Below, in pieces: positions 18,819 to 27,214 of a stretch of 64,000 nucleotides of DNA. Source of the DNA: Lacrimispora indolis DSM 755 (GTDB taxonomy: Bacteria; Bacillota; Clostridia; Lachnospirales; Lachnospiraceae); assembly GCF_000526995.1 (NCBI RefSeq), contig NZ_AZUI01000001.1:2542001-2606000 (forward strand). The letters run 5' to 3'. Made by a program: the position numbers and the translations under genes. The notes beneath the pieces were generated by a model. That model had not been told where the DNA came from. It did no database searches and saw only the letters and a program-made list of their open reading frames with translations. Positions within the stretch are counted from its first letter, which is position 1, and every line of letters starts with the position of its first letter.

Positions 18819-18842
18819 ATGTATTCTGTTCGTTTAAGATAA
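18819..18842 (+). CDS. macrolide-sensing leader peptide MYSVRLR
   Basis: A seven-codon frame, ATG 18819 to TAA 18842, preceded by AAAGGAGGG at good spacing. The peptide MYSVRLR ends in the RLR motif. Known macrolide arrest peptides of this class (the ErmD leader and the Mef(E) leader, which contain SMRLR) stall the ribosome when erythromycin sits in the exit tunnel. The frame lies in a long 5' leader upstream of a Mef-like pump, with hairpins downstream. Predicted role: stalling changes RNA folding and lets transcription continue into the pump gene. Confidence 0.75.
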   Translation: MYSVRLR

Positions 18843-18870
18843 GCTGGCAATAAAGAAGCAGTTATATCAT

Positions 18871-19027
18871 CCACAAAGGTGGGCTTTTTTGTTATGCTTA
18901 TTTTACGAATTAAGACATGGATACGGGTGAAGTGTAGCTATCTGAGGCTATGCGTTTTTTCTCTAAGTCTTTTTAACGTTAATATGCAGACTAAAGCCCG
19001 CATTGGGGATTTTAGCCTGCATTTTTT
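18871..19027 (+). promoter_or_regulatory. transcription attenuator of the efflux gene
   Basis: A terminator is formed by TGCAGACTAAA (18985-18995) and its complement TTTAGCCTGCA (19011-19021), then six T. An earlier hairpin, CCAC-GTGG at 18871-18882, is followed by GGGCTTT (18881-18887). That GGGCTTT can pair with AAAGCCC (18993-18999), which overlaps the left arm of the terminator, giving an alternative anti-terminator fold. Two exclusive folds after a stalling peptide are the signature of ribosome-controlled attenuation. Confidence 0.65.
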
Positions 19028-19080
19028 ATTGCCAAAAATCAAGTGAAAACAACAATAAAAGGTGCAAGGAGAAAAAATAT

Positions 19081-20295
19081 ATGAAAAATAAAACTTTAAA
19101 ATGGAAACAAGCATTTTTTACCATATGGGCAGGACAGGCAATTTCACTTATTACCAGCGCCGTACTGCAAATGGCGATAATTTTTTATCTTACGGAAAAA
19201 ACAGGCTCAGCCATGGTGCTGTCAATTACTTCATTTGTTGGATTTCTGCCGTACGCAGTCCTTGGGCCTGTGATCGGTGTATTCGTTGACCGTTATGATA
19301 GAAAGAAGATCATGATTGGTGCTGATTTGATGATTGCTGCCGCAGGTGCAGTGCTGGCTGTTATTGCTTTGTATAGTGAGTTATCGGTTTGGATGGTTAT
19401 GGCAGTTCTGTTTATCCGGAGTATTGGGACAGCGTTTCATTCTCCCGCATTAAGCGCAGTTACGCCCCTGCTGGTACCGGAAGAGCAGCTGACCAGATGC
19501 GCAGGTTACAGTCAGTCTTTACAGTCTGTGAGCTATATTCTCAGTCCTGCTGCAGCTGCATTTTTATATTCTGTCTGGGAATTGAATTCGATTATAGCCA
19601 TGGACGTGGCTGGCGCAATCATTGCATGCATTACGGTAGGTCTTGTACCTATTCCCAGACCTTGTGTTGAGGAGCAAAGACCAAAGCAGAATTTTATGAG
19701 GGAAATGAAGGAAGGATTTGCTGTTTTAAGAGAAAATAGAGGGTTATTTGTGCTGCTGCTTATAGGCACACTGTATATGTTTGTCTATATGCCGATTAAT
19801 GCACTTTATCCTTTGATCAGCATGGAATATTTTGGCGGAACACCGGTGCATGTCTCTGTTACTGAAATTGCTTACGCTTCCGGTATGCTGGCAGGTGGTT
19901 TGATATTAGGACTGTTTGGCAATCTGAAAAAGAGGGTCTCATTTATAACAGCTTCTATTTTTATGATGGGATTCAGTTTGACCATCTCGGGATTGCTGCC
20001 TCCAGGCGGATTTGCCGTATTTGTAATCTGCTGCGCAGCGATGGGTCTTTCCGTTCCCTTTTACAGCGGTATTCAAACGGCTCTTTTTCAAGAGAAGGTG
20101 AAGCCTGAATATTTGGGACGTGTGTTTTCTCTGACAGGAAGCATCATGTCTTTGGCCATGCCCATTGGTCTGATCCTCTCAGGATTTTTTGCAGATCGGA
20201 TTGGTGTAAACCATTGGTTTTTCCTGTCAGGTATTTTAATAATCGGAATTGCAGTCATTTGCCTGATGGCAAGTGATGTCAGAAAGCTGGATTAA
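19081..20295 (+). CDS. mef-like: Mef-like macrolide efflux MFS transporter
   Basis: A 404-residue major facilitator with 12 predicted membrane helices. The N-terminal stretch (WAGQAISLITSAVLQMAIIF), the loop motif GVFVDRYDRKKIM (MFS motif A) and the end (IGVNHWFFLSGILIIGIA) closely match what I remember of Mef(A)/Mef(E), which pump 14- and 15-membered macrolides out with proton motive force. Length is also the same. The start ATG 19081 has AAGGAG in front; an in-frame TTG at 19003 would lie inside the terminator and is rejected. Expression is probably induced by macrolides through the leader peptide. No msr(D)/mel ABC-F partner follows, unlike in the mega element. Confidence 0.88.
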   Translation: MKNKTLKWKQAFFTIWAGQAISLITSAVLQMAIIFYLTEKTGSAMVLSITSFVGFLPYAVLGPVIGVFVDRYDRKKIMIGADLMIAAAGAVLAVIALYSELSVWMVMAVLFIRSIGTAFHSPALSAVTPLLVPEEQLTRCAGYSQSLQSVSYILSPAAAAFLYSVWELNSIIAMDVAGAIIACITVGLVPIPRPCVEEQRPKQNFMREMKEGFAVLRENRGLFVLLLIGTLYMFVYMPINALYPLISMEYFGGTPVHVSVTEIAYASGMLAGGLILGLFGNLKKRVSFITASIFMMGFSLTISGLLPPGGFAVFVICCAAMGLSVPFYSGIQTALFQEKVKPEYLGRVFSLTGSIMSLAMPIGLILSGFFADRIGVNHWFFLSGILIIGIAVICLMASDVRKLD

Positions 20296-20346
20296 TCAAT
20301 AAAAAACTTATAGGAGGAGGTGATATAAGTTTTTCATCAAAAGGTC

Positions 20347-20376
20347 TTGACACGATATATCTTTATGATATATTAT
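20347..20376 (+). promoter_or_regulatory. promoter and probable PadR operator
   Basis: TTGACA (20347-20352) and TATTAT (20371-20376), 18-base spacer. The spacer holds a perfect dyad ATATATC-N5-GATATAT (20355-20373), well placed for repression by the PadR protein encoded just downstream. Confidence 0.6.
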
Positions 20377-20407
20377 TGTGATATAAAAATAGACAGAAGG
20401 TGTACAG

Positions 20408-20971
20408 ATGAGAGAGAATGCTGGGAAATCAAAATACGTGATGCTGGGAATGCTTGCCCGCATGCCGCAGACCGGCTATACGATCAAAAAATGGCTGGAG
20501 AACGAATACAGCCATTTCTGGCAGGAGAGTTTTGGGCAGATTTATCCCACTCTTAAGAAACTGGTGGCTGAGGGACTGGCCGCCAGCTCCGATCGCACCC
20601 AGCCTGGAAATGGGCGGGGGCAGATCGTATACAGCATCACTGACGCAGGCAGAAAGGAGCTTTCAGACTGGCTGCGTGAGGAGCCTGAAATCGAGAAGAT
20701 AAGGTACGAAATATTACTCAAGATCTCCTTTGGTGAGAATACGGAGCCTGAGGTGCTGCTTGGACATCTGGACGATTTTATCAGAAGGAATGATAAGCTG
20801 GTCAAGGATATGAACGGCTATATGGAGCTTGTTGAGCAGTTCAAAGACAAGGATATTGACTGCTCCTACAGTAAGCTGACCGCGCTCTGCGGCGTTTATA
20901 TATATTCTGCAATGAGGGATTGGGCTGTTGAGGCAAAGAAAGTCATTTCAGGGAAAGAAGCTGATCAATAA
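20408..20971 (+). CDS. PadR family transcriptional regulator
   Basis: A 187-residue PadR protein: a winged helix in residues 10-95 (MLGMLARMPQTGYTIKKWL, then FGQIYPTLKKLVAEGL and a Gly-rich wing with YSITDAGRKEL), followed by a C-terminal helical dimerisation domain. PadR proteins usually repress a transporter or detoxification gene and their own gene. The neighbours are the efflux gene upstream and a flavodoxin 150 bases downstream. The operator in its own promoter fits autoregulation. Confidence 0.88.
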   Translation: MRENAGKSKYVMLGMLARMPQTGYTIKKWLENEYSHFWQESFGQIYPTLKKLVAEGLAASSDRTQPGNGRGQIVYSITDAGRKELSDWLREEPEIEKIRYEILLKISFGENTEPEVLLGHLDDFIRRNDKLVKDMNGYMELVEQFKDKDIDCSYSKLTALCGVYIYSAMRDWAVEAKKVISGKEADQ

Positions 20972-21121
20972 TATCCCATTGACAATGTAACTGTCAACTA
21001 TATAGAATGAGCTGGGAAGAGAGGAATCCCTCATTAAGCTTCCATTCATCTATATCACAAAAAGAATAAGCCAATAACCAGTTTTTCCTGGCTACAAACT
21101 TATTATACGAGGAGAATCGTT

Positions 21122-21601
21122 ATGAGCACTCTGGTTGTATATTTTTCATTTACTGGCAGCACAAAATTTATTGCAGAAAAGATTGCGGAAACTATGAACG
21201 CCGATATTGCCCAGTTAAAAACCAGCAAGGAATATCCGGCAGATGGATTTAAGAAGTATTTTTTTGGCGGAAAGAGCGTCATTTTTGGAGAGAAGCCGGA
21301 TCTGGTAAACGAGCCAATTGATTGGAACCGTTATGATACCATTATAATCGGAACGCCCGTCTGGGCAGGATCCTTTGCGCCGCCTATAAAAAGTTTTATC
21401 AGCCAATATAAAATCCGGGGCAAACGGATTGCGCTGTTTGCCAGTCACGGAGGAGGCGGAGCCAAAAAGTGCTTTGCAAAACTAAAAAAGGAGCTTTCCG
21501 GCAATGAATTCATCTGTGAGATAGATTTCGTGGAACCTAAGAAAAATCGTGAGGGAAATACTTCTAAAGCTGTTAAGTGGGCCAGGAGCATTGCCGTCTG
21601 A
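21122..21601 (+). CDS. flavodoxin-family protein
   Basis: A 159-residue protein with a flavodoxin fold. The N-terminal phosphate loop is FSFTGSTKFIAEKIA; GTPVWAGSFAPPIKSF supplies the 60s-like isoalloxazine loop and ASHGGGGAKKCF the 90s loop. It binds FMN and probably carries electrons or acts as an NAD(P)H-quinone or nitro reductase partner. GAGGAGA precedes the ATG. It stands alone between the PadR gene and a methyltransferase. Confidence 0.85.
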   Translation: MSTLVVYFSFTGSTKFIAEKIAETMNADIAQLKTSKEYPADGFKKYFFGGKSVIFGEKPDLVNEPIDWNRYDTIIIGTPVWAGSFAPPIKSFISQYKIRGKRIALFASHGGGGAKKCFAKLKKELSGNEFICEIDFVEPKKNREGNTSKAVKWARSIAV

Positions 21602-21715
21602 TAACCTGCATGTAATTGCCTGCCATAAACTGCCGCCTGTTGTTATGTGCCGTAAGCGGCCGGGGATAATTCAGGCTGACATCAGACCTTTATTAAGGTG
21701 GATTGGAGATGAATA

Positions 21716-22318
21716 ATGGGAAATACGGATAAGTTTGAGTTGATAGCTGATATATATGACACTCCTGAAAGGATCCGGATTGGAAAGGTGTCATCAAACG
21801 CCATTCGTGAATATTTGGCTGGTGCTGAGAACAAAAACGCCATTGACTTTGGCTGCGGAACAGGTCTTGTGGGCATGAATCTGCTGGATGATTTTAAATC
21901 AATACTGTTTCTGGATACATCACAAAACATGATTAACCAGGTAAATCAAAAGATTTCCGGCTCCAATGTACAGAATGCAGCTGCATTGTGCTTTGATTTT
22001 GAGAAGGACAGTCTTTCGGATTTGCAGACTGACTATATTTTTATGGTTCAGGTTTTACTTCATATCAGGGACTTTAAGTCAGTTTTATTAAAGCTGTATG
22101 ATGTTTTAAACCCGGGAGGGCATTTGATAATTATTGATTTTAACAAGAACCATGAAGTGGTTTCAGATCTGGTTCATAATGGTTTTGACCAGGAGAAGCT
22201 GGCAAAGGATTTATTAGAAATAGGATTTAAGCATATTCGGTCCAGAACATTCCATAAAGGCAGCAATCTGTTTATGGGCCGTGATGCGTCCTTATTCATA
22301 CTTGATTCGCAAAAATAA
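21716..22318 (+). CDS. class I SAM-dependent methyltransferase
   Basis: A 200-residue methyltransferase with motif I AIDFGCGTGLVG (near residue 42), an acidic residue after beta-2 (LFLDTSQNM) and motif IV FMVQVLLHI. PGGHLIIIDF follows as the post-motif block of UbiE/COQ5-like enzymes. The substrate is unknown. The start ATG 21716 has GGAG in front. It may be monocistronic: over 100 bases separate it from the flavodoxin gene and a hairpin follows. Confidence 0.82.
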   Translation: MGNTDKFELIADIYDTPERIRIGKVSSNAIREYLAGAENKNAIDFGCGTGLVGMNLLDDFKSILFLDTSQNMINQVNQKISGSNVQNAAALCFDFEKDSLSDLQTDYIFMVQVLLHIRDFKSVLLKLYDVLNPGGHLIIIDFNKNHEVVSDLVHNGFDQEKLAKDLLEIGFKHIRSRTFHKGSNLFMGRDASLFILDSQK

Positions 22319-22369
22319 GCTTTCAGTACAACCCTTTTCTTATGTCTTTTCAAATCATTTCTTCCTGAC

Positions 22370-22424
22370 CGTTACCGGGTTTTGGCGGCTGCCGGACTAC
22401 TTTTTAGTAATTCGGCAGCCGCCA
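22370..22424 (-). pseudogene. decayed copy of the 49-residue small gene, now a hairpin
   Basis: Bases 22370-22416 match 12716-12763 (the 3' end of the small basic gene) at most positions. A one-base deletion in the CCGGGTTT-TGGCGG region and a changed codon break the frame (T-K-K-stop-S-G-S-R). Here TGGCGGCTGCCG (22383-22394) and CGGCAGCCGCCA (22413-22424) form a perfect 12-base stem that could act as a terminator for the methyltransferase gene. No other gene is seen in 22319-22606. Confidence 0.5.
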
Positions 22425-22606
22425 TCTGATTTCTCTCATCATATTAATGGTCAAGTGGAAACAGTATGCTTTTTTAATTGAAAATAAAATATATTTGTGA
22501 GATTGAATGCTCTTGTGTATACTTGTATTAAGTAATTATATTGTTTATTTATTACCCCAATTTCATAATTTATTTTAAAAAATGCAAAAATTCAGGAGGT
22601 AGTACG

Positions 22607-23491
22607 ATGCAGAAAGTAATCCCACATTTATGGTACGACAAAGAAGCAGTTGAAGCGGCCCAATGGTATGTAGAACTTTTTGAGAATTCAAGAATCCTTC
22701 GTACCGGCATAATCCGTGACACTCCGTCAGGAGATACGCAGACCGTTGAGTTTCAGCTTGCGGGCATGAGGTTTTCTGCCATCAGCGCAGGACCTTATTT
22801 TACCCTCAACCCCTCGATTTCACTTATGGTAGCCTGCTCCGGTCCGGAAGAGGTGGACAGGCTGCATTCCCATTTATCAACAGGTGGAATGGAGCTCATG
22901 CCTTTGGGAGAGTATCCCTTCAGCAAACGTTATGCCTGGCTCCAGGATAAATATGGCTTAAGCTGGCAGCTCATGCTGGTTGAGAACATGGAAGAGCATC
23001 AAAGGATCAGGCTTTCCTTTCTGTTTTCAGGAGACGCATGCGGAAAAGCGGAAGAAGCCCTGAATTACTACCTTTCCGTTTTCCAGGGTTCCACAAAAGG
23101 ATACGTAAACCATTTTCAGGCAGGGGAGGCTATGGATAAAAGGGCAAAGATAAACTACAGCGAGCTGAATATTCAGGGGCACCAGATGATTGCCATGGAT
23201 CATGGATATGGCGGGGATTTTACGTTTAATGAAGCATTCTCCCTTATGATCCCTTGTGCAAACCAGGCGGAAATCGATTATTTCTGGGATAAGCTTTCCT
23301 TTGTTCCTGAGTCCGAGCAATGCGGCTGGGTAAAAGACCAGTTTGGCTTATCATGGCAGATCGTACCTGAGAACCTGGATGACGTTATGGCCAAAGGAAC
23401 CGAAGAAGAAGTGAAACGAATCACAGAGGCATTTTTAAAAATGAAAAAGCTGGATATCGCTGCTCTTGAAAAGGCGTGGTCAGGAGAATGA
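22607..23491 (+). CDS. two-domain PhnB/VOC-type protein
   Basis: A 294-residue protein made of two similar halves, each a PhnB-like (3-demethylubiquinone methyltransferase-like, VOC fold) domain. Half one starts MQKVIPHLWYDKEAVEAAQWY and ends YGLSWQLML; half two has EEALNYYLSVFQGS and ends FGLSWQIVP. This fold often carries resistance or small-molecule binding functions, but metal ligands are not obvious. The start ATG 22607 follows CAGGAGGT; the longer frame upstream has no such site. A PadR promoter with a large palindrome follows directly. Confidence 0.82.
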   Translation: MQKVIPHLWYDKEAVEAAQWYVELFENSRILRTGIIRDTPSGDTQTVEFQLAGMRFSAISAGPYFTLNPSISLMVACSGPEEVDRLHSHLSTGGMELMPLGEYPFSKRYAWLQDKYGLSWQLMLVENMEEHQRIRLSFLFSGDACGKAEEALNYYLSVFQGSTKGYVNHFQAGEAMDKRAKINYSELNIQGHQMIAMDHGYGGDFTFNEAFSLMIPCANQAEIDYFWDKLSFVPESEQCGWVKDQFGLSWQIVPENLDDVMAKGTEEEVKRITEAFLKMKKLDIAALEKAWSGE

Positions 23492-23528
23492 CAAGCAGGC
23501 TGCGAATATCCGGTTGACAATATTGTTC

Positions 23529-23575
23529 TTGACAATTAGTCAGTGCTGAGTATAATTATAGTCAGGACTGACTAA
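23529..23575 (+). promoter_or_regulatory. promoter with 40-base palindromic operator
   Basis: TTGACA (23529-23534) and TATAAT (23551-23556), 16-base spacer. The segment 23536-23575 is a near-perfect palindrome. The outer arms are TTAGTCAGT and ACTGACTAA, the centre is TATAATTATA, and only two symmetric base pairs fail to match. The operator covers the -10 box and the start point, so binding should block transcription of the PadR gene that follows. Confidence 0.7.
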
Positions 23576-23600
23576 TTTGTTATTCAGAAAGGTGAATGGT

Positions 23601-24131
23601 ATGATCCCACTTTATATTCTCGGTTTACTTCAAAGATTCGGCCCACAGCACGGATACCAGATTAAAAAAATCATTGCAGAGCAGCTTTCCGACTTTACGC
23701 AGATCAAACTTCCCACCATTTATTATCATCTGGAAAAAATGGAGGTGGACGGCCTGCTTTCCGCAAACAGGGAAAAGCCCGGCGGCAGGCCGGAAAAAAC
23801 CATCTATTCCATTACGGAGAAAGGAATCCTGGCATTTAAGAACATGATTGCAGGACTGCTTGAATTTGAGTACCGGCCTACCTTTCCTTCAGACGGCGTT
23901 TTTTACTTTGCCGATTATATTGAAAAGGCAGAGCTTGTAAGCCATTTGGCGGATTATATGGATAAACTGAAGGCATCCCTGTCCAATATTAAAAAGCACA
24001 GGGAAGAAACCATGCATGTTGTTCCGGATGAGGACAGAGAAATGGTCCACATCATATTCAGCCATCATGAACACCATTTTCAGGCAGAGCTGGACTGGGC
24101 GGAAGAATCACTGAATCGTTTGAATTTATAG
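23601..24131 (+). CDS. PadR family transcriptional regulator
   Basis: A 176-residue PadR protein: wing-helix part LLQRFGPQHGYQIKKII through YSITEKGILAF, then a C-terminal helical domain rich in His, Glu and Met. I chose ATG 23601 with AAAGGTG in front; an in-frame TTG at 23577 lies too near the promoter. It is 10 bases upstream of a methyltransferase gene, so the two form an operon controlled by the palindrome above. Confidence 0.86.
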   Translation: MIPLYILGLLQRFGPQHGYQIKKIIAEQLSDFTQIKLPTIYYHLEKMEVDGLLSANREKPGGRPEKTIYSITEKGILAFKNMIAGLLEFEYRPTFPSDGVFYFADYIEKAELVSHLADYMDKLKASLSNIKKHREETMHVVPDEDREMVHIIFSHHEHHFQAELDWAEESLNRLNL

Positions 24132-24141
24132 GGGAGGTATT

Positions 24142-24807
24142 ATGAAAAAGCAAAGGATCATAGAAACACAGGAAGGCATTCAGGATAAACTGACTGTTGA
24201 AATTTTCGACGATTTTGCCAGGATCATGCGGGATAAAGGCTGGAACAATGTGGACAGCTTTATCAGAGCAGGAATCACAAAGGGAAAGGTTTTAGAGATC
24301 GGTCCGGGACCCGGATATGTTGGCCTTGAGTGGTTAAAAAGGTTTCCTGATGCAGCTCTTACGGGATGTGAAATAAGCCGGGAAATGATCAGGCTTGCGG
24401 AGAAAAATGCAAGGGATTATGGTTTTGAAAACCGGGCAGGCTACGTGGAAGGCAATTGCATGGAGATGCCCTTTTCAGACAATTCCTTTGATGCTGTTTT
24501 TTCCAACGGGTCGCTTCATGAATGGGAGGATCCCATAAAGGTGTTCCATGAAATACACAGGGTCTTAAAGCCGGGAGGACTTTTTTGCATCACAGACATG
24601 CGGCGGGATGTGAACCCTCTGATCAAATGGCTTATTTATTTTTCAACCAGGCCAAAGGCCATACGTCCGGGGTTTTTAACCTCTTACAATGCAGCCTATA
24701 CCGGTGATGAGATTAAAACACTGCTTGGTCAGTCGGAATTAAAGTCTGCCGCCGTAAGCAAAGAATTTTTCGGCTTATGCATATCAGGAAAGAAAGCTGT
24801 TATATGA
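24142..24807 (+). CDS. class I SAM-dependent methyltransferase
   Basis: A 221-residue UbiE-like methyltransferase. Motif I is VLEIGPGPGYVGLEW (near residue 52), the acidic residue after beta-2 is in GCEISREM, and motif IV is DAVFSNGSLHEW. LKPGGLFCITDMRR follows. It is cotranscribed with the PadR regulator, so its substrate may be an inducing compound that it inactivates (inference). GGGGAGG precedes the ATG. Confidence 0.85.
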   Translation: MKKQRIIETQEGIQDKLTVEIFDDFARIMRDKGWNNVDSFIRAGITKGKVLEIGPGPGYVGLEWLKRFPDAALTGCEISREMIRLAEKNARDYGFENRAGYVEGNCMEMPFSDNSFDAVFSNGSLHEWEDPIKVFHEIHRVLKPGGLFCITDMRRDVNPLIKWLIYFSTRPKAIRPGFLTSYNAAYTGDEIKTLLGQSELKSAAVSKEFFGLCISGKKAVI

Positions 24808-24847
24808 CAGGAGCAAGGCCGGATTGATACAGGGTATGACATAGAAA

Positions 24848-24890
24848 GAGAGAAAGGTGATTGTGCATGAAGAACAGTCGCCTTTCTCTC
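24848..24890 (+). terminator. hairpin terminator of the PadR-methyltransferase operon
   Basis: GAGAGAAAGGTGATT (24848-24862) pairs with AGTCGCCTTTCTCTC (24876-24890), 15 positions with two G-T pairs. The T-run is weak. Confidence 0.6.
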
Positions 24891-25020
24891 TACCTTAATT
24901 GTAACACATAGAATTACCAACAACAAGACTGTTTTTCTGATTCCGGTTGTGCTAGACTTTTTGAATGGCAGTTTAGGAAATGGATTTTCTGCCGATTCTA
25001 AAAGAGAGGTGGTATTTGTT

Positions 25021-27201
25021 ATGGAAAATAGTAAAATGGAATTAGAACTTGAAAATATCAGGTTGGAACAAACCATAGCCTTGGCCAGGGAACAGCTGGA
25101 TCAGGCGAGGGAGCGCAATGAGGAAAACAAGTCGGCCATTATTTCTGCCAAGCAAGAGCTGCGGGAGAATACTTCACACTCCATATCAGACCTCTGGAGC
25201 AGTGAAGGCTTTGAGGCCCTTGCAGCCCTGAATCAGTATGCAAATCCCATTACAGATAAAATCGCAGATTATGAAGCGGTAGAAAATAAGATCGCACTGC
25301 TGGAGAACATGATCCAGAGCCCGTACTTTGCACGGATCGATTTTAGGTTCGAGGATGAGGATACATTTGAAAAAATCTATATAGGACGTTCTTCCTTAAA
25401 GAAAGACAATACAAACGAGTTCTATATTTATGACTGGAGATCCCCCATTGCAAGCGTATTTTACCGCTTTGTCCTGGGGCAGGCTTTTTATGATGCTCCT
25501 GGGGGAAGGATAACAGGAGAAGTTAATTTAAAGCGCCAGTATGAAATCAGCAAAGGGAAGCTGGAATATTTCTTTGACGCCGATGTGCAGATCGTAGATG
25601 AATTCTTAAGGAAGCTTTTGTCGCAAAATACTTCTCCCAAAATGAAGACCATTGTAGAAACCATTCAAAGGGAGCAGGATATTGTTATAAGGGATATGGA
25701 AAATGATTTAATGATGGTGCAGGGAGTGGCAGGCAGCGGGAAGACGTCCATTGCCCTTCACAGGGCCGCGTACCTTATGTACCAGGGACTTACCTCCAGG
25801 CTGTCTGCTGATAATATCCTGATCATTTCGCCAAACACGTTATTTGAGCAGTACATTTCCAATGTGCTGCCTGAACTTGGAGAAGATCATGTGGTTTCTG
25901 TGGTGTTTGAAGATATCATTGCTTTGTCTTTAAAGAATGAACAGGTGCAGACAAGAAATCAGTTTTTGGAAAACCTGATTTCAAATTCAAAATACAGGGA
26001 TATGATAAAAAGCACCATGGAGTTCAAGACTTCCCGTCAGTTTCTGGAAATATTGGACCGTTTTATTGATGACCTTCCCCATAAATGGATGGATTTCAAG
26101 GATGTAATCTATGATGGGAAGTGCATCATAAGCAAAGAAATGCTGAAAGAAAAGGTATTATCCGGAAGAAATGAGACTCTTTTGGGTGTGAGGCTGAAAC
26201 TGATAGAGGAATATATTCTGGAGCTGATCAGTGAGTCCAAGAAATACCGTATGAAAAAGCCGGAAAAGCTTCTGATAAAGGAAGAAATGCTGAAATTCAT
26301 GGAACTTGACGTGAAGGCTGTGTATAGAAAACTGTTTCATGATAAAGAATATTTCTACAGCCTGGCAGAAGGTGTGGAGCTTCCCGGCGGCATGGATGAT
26401 ATTTTGGCTTTTACACAGGAAAATCTGGATACTTTTCTGCTGTACTATGACGATGCAACTGTCCTCACCTATTTGAATTTGAGGATAAACGGAGTCAACG
26501 AATACAAAACCATAAAACAGGTAGTCATTGATGAAGCTCAGGATTATTATCCTCTCCATTTTGAAATATTCAATTTACTGTTCCCAAAAGCGAAATTCAC
26601 CATTCTGGGAGATATTAACCAGACCCTTGAGAAAAAGGAAGATTTATCCTTATACCAACAGATCAGGAAAATCTTTCATAAGAAAAAGTCTTCCCTTGTG
26701 ACCATGGACAAAAGCTTCCGCTGTACAAATGAGATTTTAAACTATGGTTTAAGATTCCTTGAGGGAAGTACGGAAATAAAGAGCTTCAACCGAAAAGGAG
26801 ATGAGCCGAAGCTATATACAGCCGAAGACCAATTGTCATTTCATAATATGATCGTTTCGGAGGTTAGATCCTGTATAGAAGCAGGCTGCCAGTCCATTGG
26901 GCTGATCTGTAAAACAGAAAAAAATGCCCTTGATTTGTTTAAGCGTTTAAAGGACAAAGCTGATGTTCATTTAGTGAAAAACGGGGAGACGGCAGATTTG
27001 CAGGGTGTATTTATCATGCCTGTATATATGTCCAAGGGACTTGAGTTTGATGCCGTCTTAATATGCGATGTCAACGGGGAAAATTATTACAGTGAAGATG
27101 ATAAAAAGCTTTTATACATCTCGTGTACAAGGGCGCTTCACAGACTCAGCCTGTTTTCCATGGGAGAGGCCAGTCCGCTGCTTGCTGAAAAGGAATTGTA
27201 A
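25021..27201 (+). CDS. helD: HelD-like UvrD-family helicase
   Basis: A 726-residue protein. The N-terminal 100 residues are a charged coiled coil (ENIRLEQTIALAREQLDQ), as in HelD, where this arm enters the RNA polymerase secondary channel. The superfamily 1 motor follows: Walker A VQGVAGSGKTSIALHR near residue 233, DEAQD near 504, and motifs with YMSKGLEFDAV and YISCTRALH at the end. HelD removes stalled RNA polymerase from DNA, helps recycle it and in some species protects against rifampicin. The start ATG 25021 has AGAGGTGG in front; the upstream in-frame TTG has none. It is followed 13 bases later by the DUF4256 gene. Confidence 0.85.
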   Translation: MENSKMELELENIRLEQTIALAREQLDQARERNEENKSAIISAKQELRENTSHSISDLWSSEGFEALAALNQYANPITDKIADYEAVENKIALLENMIQSPYFARIDFRFEDEDTFEKIYIGRSSLKKDNTNEFYIYDWRSPIASVFYRFVLGQAFYDAPGGRITGEVNLKRQYEISKGKLEYFFDADVQIVDEFLRKLLSQNTSPKMKTIVETIQREQDIVIRDMENDLMMVQGVAGSGKTSIALHRAAYLMYQGLTSRLSADNILIISPNTLFEQYISNVLPELGEDHVVSVVFEDIIALSLKNEQVQTRNQFLENLISNSKYRDMIKSTMEFKTSRQFLEILDRFIDDLPHKWMDFKDVIYDGKCIISKEMLKEKVLSGRNETLLGVRLKLIEEYILELISESKKYRMKKPEKLLIKEEMLKFMELDVKAVYRKLFHDKEYFYSLAEGVELPGGMDDILAFTQENLDTFLLYYDDATVLTYLNLRINGVNEYKTIKQVVIDEAQDYYPLHFEIFNLLFPKAKFTILGDINQTLEKKEDLSLYQQIRKIFHKKKSSLVTMDKSFRCTNEILNYGLRFLEGSTEIKSFNRKGDEPKLYTAEDQLSFHNMIVSEVRSCIEAGCQSIGLICKTEKNALDLFKRLKDKADVHLVKNGETADLQGVFIMPVYMSKGLEFDAVLICDVNGENYYSEDDKKLLYISCTRALHRLSLFSMGEASPLLAEKEL

Positions 27202-27214
27202 GGAGGTAATATCC

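Noticed and set aside
19003..19080. N-terminal extension of the efflux protein from TTG 19003
   Set aside because: This stretch contains the terminator arm and T-run of the attenuator, while ATG 19081 has a good ribosome site and matches the Mef length.
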